Of a stretch of DNA of 6,676 nt, positions 4,601-6,676 are shown piece after piece; the stretch's first letter is position 1, and every line of letters starts with the position of its first letter. The stretch comes from Rhizobiaceae bacterium. GTDB taxonomy: Bacteria > Pseudomonadota > Alphaproteobacteria > Rhizobiales > Rhizobiaceae. Made by a program: the position numbers and the translations under genes. Below the pieces are notes generated by a model. It was not told the DNA's origin, ran no database searches, and saw nothing but the letters and a program-made list of their open reading frames with translations. Location: contig JAGWJK010000246.1 in the NCBI GenBank assembly GCA_028865845.1, positions 1 through 6,676 of the forward strand. Direction: 5' to 3'.

Positions 4601-4625
4601 TGCAACATCACGAAAATTTGTTGCA
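4601..4625. repeat. 7-bp inverted repeat next to the terminator hairpin
   Basis: TGCAACA at 4601-4607 and TGTTGCA at 4619-4625 are perfect reverse complements with an 11-base AT-rich spacer. It begins 8 bases after the upstream L,D-transpeptidase stop codon, so on the minus-strand transcript it forms the first of two consecutive hairpins. It may be part of the 3' end structure or a protein-binding site. Confidence 0.45.
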
Positions 4626-4633
4626 ATCTGTCG

Positions 4634-5437
4634 TTACAAGACCACGATTTCGGCTTTTGCAGACACGCGATCATAGAGATCGATGACGTCCTGATTGAGC
4701 ATACGCACGCAACCGGACGATGCTTCCTTGCCGATCGACTGCCAATCCGGCGTACCGTGGACACGATAGAGTGTGTCCTTCCCATTCTTGAAAATATAGA
4801 GGGCGCGCGCGCCGAGCGGGTTGGTCGGCCCTGGATTCATGCCGCCGCGTTCAGCCGATATCGGACGGATCTCCGGCTCACGTGCGACCATTTCATCGGG
4901 CGGCGTCCAGCGCGGCCACTTCTGCTTCCACTGGATGACACCCCTGCCCGACCAAGCATAGCCGGCCGCACCCAGGCCAACGCCGTAACGCATTGCCTTA
5001 CCGCCCGGCTCGATGAAATAAAGGAAATGCGCCTTGGTATCGACGACGATCGTGCCCGGCTTCTCGTTGGTCTGATAGCTCACTTCCTGGCGCAGGAACC
5101 GCGGATCTATGCGCTTGTATGGAATAGCCGGCAGGGTGAAATGGTCTTCACTCGTCTGCCCATACATCGTCTCATGCAGCGGATTGTAAACCGGCAGACC
5201 ATAGGTCTGATGGAATTGGGTGCGGAAGAGATCGCGCGCCTGCGGCACCGGCTGTATCGGCAGACGCCCGACCTTCTGCGGGTCGATGCCCTCAGGGCGA
5301 TAGAATATCGGCGAGGTCTCCTGAACGAACCGATCGGGATCGGTTTCGCCGGTATCGGGGATGATACTGCAGGCCGACAACATCGCCACGGAAGCGGCGG
5401 CAAGCAGGCGGCGGGAAACGAACAGGAAATCGGCCAT
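4634..5437 (-). CDS. L,D-transpeptidase (YkuD) lipoprotein, 267 aa, tandem paralogue
   Basis: This is a second periplasmic YkuD transpeptidase, acting on peptidoglycan stem peptides. H227 (LYRVHGTPDW) and C243, R245 (SSGCVRMLNQD) form the complete active site; the domain spans about 128-267. The signal peptide MADFLFVSRRLLAAASVAML ends in a lipobox L20-S21-A22-C23. The SRRLL within it resembles a weak twin-arginine motif, so Sec or Tat export are both possible. Residues 24-100 form a proline-rich linker unlike that of the neighbouring paralogue, whereas the catalytic halves share long identical runs such as SGCVR, NPLGARALYIF and NQDVIDLYDRV. The start at 5437 is the only one that gives a complete signal peptide: an in-frame stop lies shortly upstream and the next ATG is codon 19. 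Its ribosome site is poor. It lies upstream of the paralogue and is divergent from the mutase gene. Confidence 0.92.
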   Translation of the reverse strand: MADFLFVSRRLLAAASVAMLSACSIIPDTGETDPDRFVQETSPIFYRPEGIDPQKVGRLPIQPVPQARDLFRTQFHQTYGLPVYNPLHETMYGQTSEDHFTLPAIPYKRIDPRFLRQEVSYQTNEKPGTIVVDTKAHFLYFIEPGGKAMRYGVGLGAAGYAWSGRGVIQWKQKWPRWTPPDEMVAREPEIRPISAERGGMNPGPTNPLGARALYIFKNGKDTLYRVHGTPDWQSIGKEASSGCVRMLNQDVIDLYDRVSAKAEIVVL

Positions 5438-5458
5438 CGTCGGAAACCAGTTTGGAAC

Positions 5459-5468
5459 ACAGATCTGT
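5459..5468. repeat. 10-bp palindrome upstream of the L,D-transpeptidase gene
   Basis: ACAGATCTGT is a perfect palindrome 22 bases upstream of the start codon at 5437 (minus). With the 8-bp palindrome TGACGTCA at 5504-5511 it is one of two palindromes in the 166-base divergent gap 5438-5603. Short palindromes occur by chance, so a regulatory role is only a suggestion. I could not identify a minus-strand promoter in the gap. Confidence 0.3.
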
Positions 5469-5502
5469 CATCCGCATCATGGCCGGTCCGGCTGGCGCGA
5501 GG

Positions 5503-5531
5503 CTGACGTCAGATGCGATTGCAAGGATAAT
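5503..5531 (+). promoter_or_regulatory. Candidate promoter of the methylmalonyl-CoA mutase gene
   Basis: CTGACG at 5503-5508 (4 of 6 consensus -35 bases) is followed after exactly 17 bases by GATAAT at 5526-5531 (5 of 6 -10 bases). Transcription would start near 5538, leaving a leader of about 66 bases with the GGAGG ribosome site at 5594-5598. The palindrome TGACGTCA (5504-5511) overlaps the -35 and could be a regulator site. Confidence 0.4.
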
Positions 5532-5603
5532 ACGCCTAATGACCCAAACTCCTGTTTTCCCTCGCTTCGGCTTGGGTTAGACCAATGGCAGACGGAGGAT
5601 GGA

Positions 5604-6676
5604 ATGAATATCGAAAGCCTCGACCCGAAAGCCTTTGCTCCCACGACCCGCGAGGACTGGCTGAAACTGGTCAACCGTGCGCTCAAGGGCGCGGACTTCC
5701 AGGAAACATTGGTATCCCATACCGACGACGGCATTGCGATCGAACCGCTTTATGGCCGCCGCCCGGATGCCCAACCGCTACCGAACAGCCGCGGGGCCGC
5801 ACCCTGGACCATCGCGCAGCGCATGGATGACCCCGACACCCGGCGCGCGCTCGCGCAGCTCGGCGACGATCTCGCCAACGGCGCGACGGGGATATGCCTG
5901 GTGTCGAAAACGAGCCCCTCAGCCTTCGGCACCGGCATCGATACGGATGGGTTCGCCCATAAACTGGCTGGCGCGATATCAGGCAAAGCCATTTCGCTGC
6001 GCCTCGACGGCTGTTCGCCGCACTTCGTGGAAACTTTTGTTGCTGCGCTCGACGAACCTTCCAAGCCATCGGCCTTGCATCTCGGCCTCTCCGCCTTTGC
6101 CGGCAAGCCCGATGATCTTGCCGACGCGTTTCTACGCCTGCAGGGCGCTGGGTTTGCCGGCACGATCCTCAATGCCGATGGCCGCGCCGTGCACAGTGCC
6201 GGGGGCACGGAGGCACAGGAACTGGCGGTCATGGCTGCGACGCTTGCCGGCCATCTGCGCATGATGGAGCGGGCTGGCGTTGCTCCCGATCGGGTGCTCG
6301 ATGCCACCAGCCTTTGTCTCGCCGCCGATCAGAACCAGTTCGTAACCATGGCGAAGGCTCGCGCCGCGCGGCTGATCTTTACCCGCATCGCCGAAGTCTG
6401 CGGCATTTCCAACGCCCCCGCCGCGCATCTCTTCATGGAAACGAGCTACCGCATGCTGACGAAGCTCGATCCGGAGACCAATATTCTGCGCAACACCGTC
6501 GCCGTCTTTGCCGCCGGCACCGGGGGCGCCGACGAAATTTCGGTGCTGCCGCATACGCTCACCCACGGCATTCCCGATCCGCTTGCGCGGCGGCTGGCGC
6601 GCAACACCCAGACCATCCTCCTGGCCGAAAGTCATCTCGACCACGTCACCGACCCGGCCGCCGGTGCCGGCGGCAT
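5604..6676 (+). CDS. mutA: Methylmalonyl-CoA mutase small (beta) subunit, N-terminal 357 residues (cut by window edge)
   Basis: The frame is open from the ATG at 5604 to the end of the window. Methylmalonyl-CoA mutase interconverts succinyl-CoA and (R)-methylmalonyl-CoA in propionyl-CoA metabolism; in heterodimeric enzymes the large subunit binds B12 and catalyses while the small subunit is structural. The visible part is the TIM-barrel domain: APWTIAQRMDDPDTRRALAQ (66-85), FVTMAKARAARLIFTRIAEV (246-265), TSYRMLTKLDPETNILRNTV (280-299) and LARRLARNTQTILLAESHLD (327-346). It lacks the TRGxYPTMY motif that precedes 'PWTI' in large subunits, and has VHSAGGTEA (196-204) where they carry SGYHMQEAG with the catalytic His, so it is the small-subunit type. 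GGAGG lies 5 bases before the start. An ATG at 5599 reaches a stop after two codons. No partner gene is visible; it would lie to the right. Confidence 0.9.
   Translation, partial: MNIESLDPKAFAPTTREDWLKLVNRALKGADFQETLVSHTDDGIAIEPLYGRRPDAQPLPNSRGAAPWTIAQRMDDPDTRRALAQLGDDLANGATGICLVSKTSPSAFGTGIDTDGFAHKLAGAISGKAISLRLDGCSPHFVETFVAALDEPSKPSALHLGLSAFAGKPDDLADAFLRLQGAGFAGTILNADGRAVHSAGGTEAQELAVMAATLAGHLRMMERAGVAPDRVLDATSLCLAADQNQFVTMAKARAARLIFTRIAEVCGISNAPAAHLFMETSYRMLTKLDPETNILRNTVAVFAAGTGGADEISVLPHTLTHGIPDPLARRLARNTQTILLAESHLDHVTDPAAGAGG

Noticed and set aside
3735..4676. A 313-codon plus-strand open frame opposite the downstream L,D-transpeptidase gene
   Set aside because: It lies antisense to a gene with a complete signal peptide and active-site motifs. 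Its translation resembles no family I know and is the kind of arginine/alanine/valine-rich product expected opposite a GC-rich gene.
4757..5506. A 249-codon plus-strand open frame opposite the upstream L,D-transpeptidase gene
   Set aside because: It is a shadow of the real minus-strand gene, with no ribosome site and no recognisable domain. Antisense open frames of this length are common in GC-rich genomes.
5677..6264. A 195-codon plus-strand open frame inside the mutase gene
   Set aside because: The product is arginine- and proline-rich and out of frame. The true frame from 5604 is open to the window edge and aligns along its length with mutase landmarks.
6132..6644. A minus-strand open frame opposite the mutase gene
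   Set aside because: It is antisense to a well-supported coding region and has no recognisable motif or ribosome site.
1..6676. CRISPR arrays, tRNA genes, insertion sequences, phage or integrase genes
   Set aside because: I found no regularly spaced repeats, no tRNA-like cloverleaf, no transposase or integrase motifs and no flanking direct repeats by eye. A dedicated search (tRNAscan, ISfinder, CRISPR finder) would settle this.

Overview
The window looks like chromosome of a GC-rich alphaproteobacterium, most likely Rhizobiales (Rhizobium/Agrobacterium-like). The reasons are a divergent ohr/ohrR pair, two L,D-transpeptidases of the rhizobial Tat/lipoprotein type, a separate small-subunit methylmalonyl-CoA mutase, and a DUF899/MarR pair. 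This assignment rests on protein resemblance recalled from memory; no search was run. I see no tRNA, rRNA, CRISPR array, insertion sequence or phage gene.

Layout from left to right. (1) The 5' end of a DUF1579-like gene (1-105, minus) lies downstream of a DUF899 thioredoxin-fold gene (221-946, minus). Divergent from the latter is a MarR regulator (1019-1465, plus). The two share a 72-base gap with a 16-bp perfect palindrome inside two overlapping, oppositely facing sigma70-like promoters, and the marR transcript is predicted to be leaderless. (2) A Xre/DUF2384 antitoxin - RES toxin pair (2564 to 1469, minus) has reading frames that overlap by 41 bases; its toxin end converges on marR with only 3 bases between stop codons. 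(3) ohr (2687-3109, minus) is divergent from ohrR (3240-3701, plus). ohr ends in a very clear intrinsic terminator whose U-tract abuts the toxin-antitoxin promoter region. (4) Two tandem paralogous YkuD L,D-transpeptidase lipoprotein genes (4634-5437 and 3738-4475, both minus) are separated by two hairpins. (5) A divergent gap leads into a methylmalonyl-CoA mutase small-subunit gene (5604 onward, plus) that runs off the right edge.

How the genes may work together: the left half is rich in redox and stress functions. Ohr detoxifies organic hydroperoxides under the cysteine-sensing repressor OhrR. The DUF899 protein has a CxxC motif, and its neighbouring MarR regulator has a cysteine at exactly the OhrR sensing position, so this pair looks like a second thiol-responsive divergent regulator/effector unit. 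The RES toxin family destroys NAD+, so the TA module also acts on cofactor metabolism, but no regulatory link to its neighbours is visible. The two L,D-transpeptidases belong to envelope (peptidoglycan) maintenance and the mutase to propionyl-CoA/methylmalonyl-CoA metabolism; both look like ordinary chromosomal neighbours.

Most of the window is recognisable. The strongest candidate for something not described is the DUF899/MarR divergent unit.
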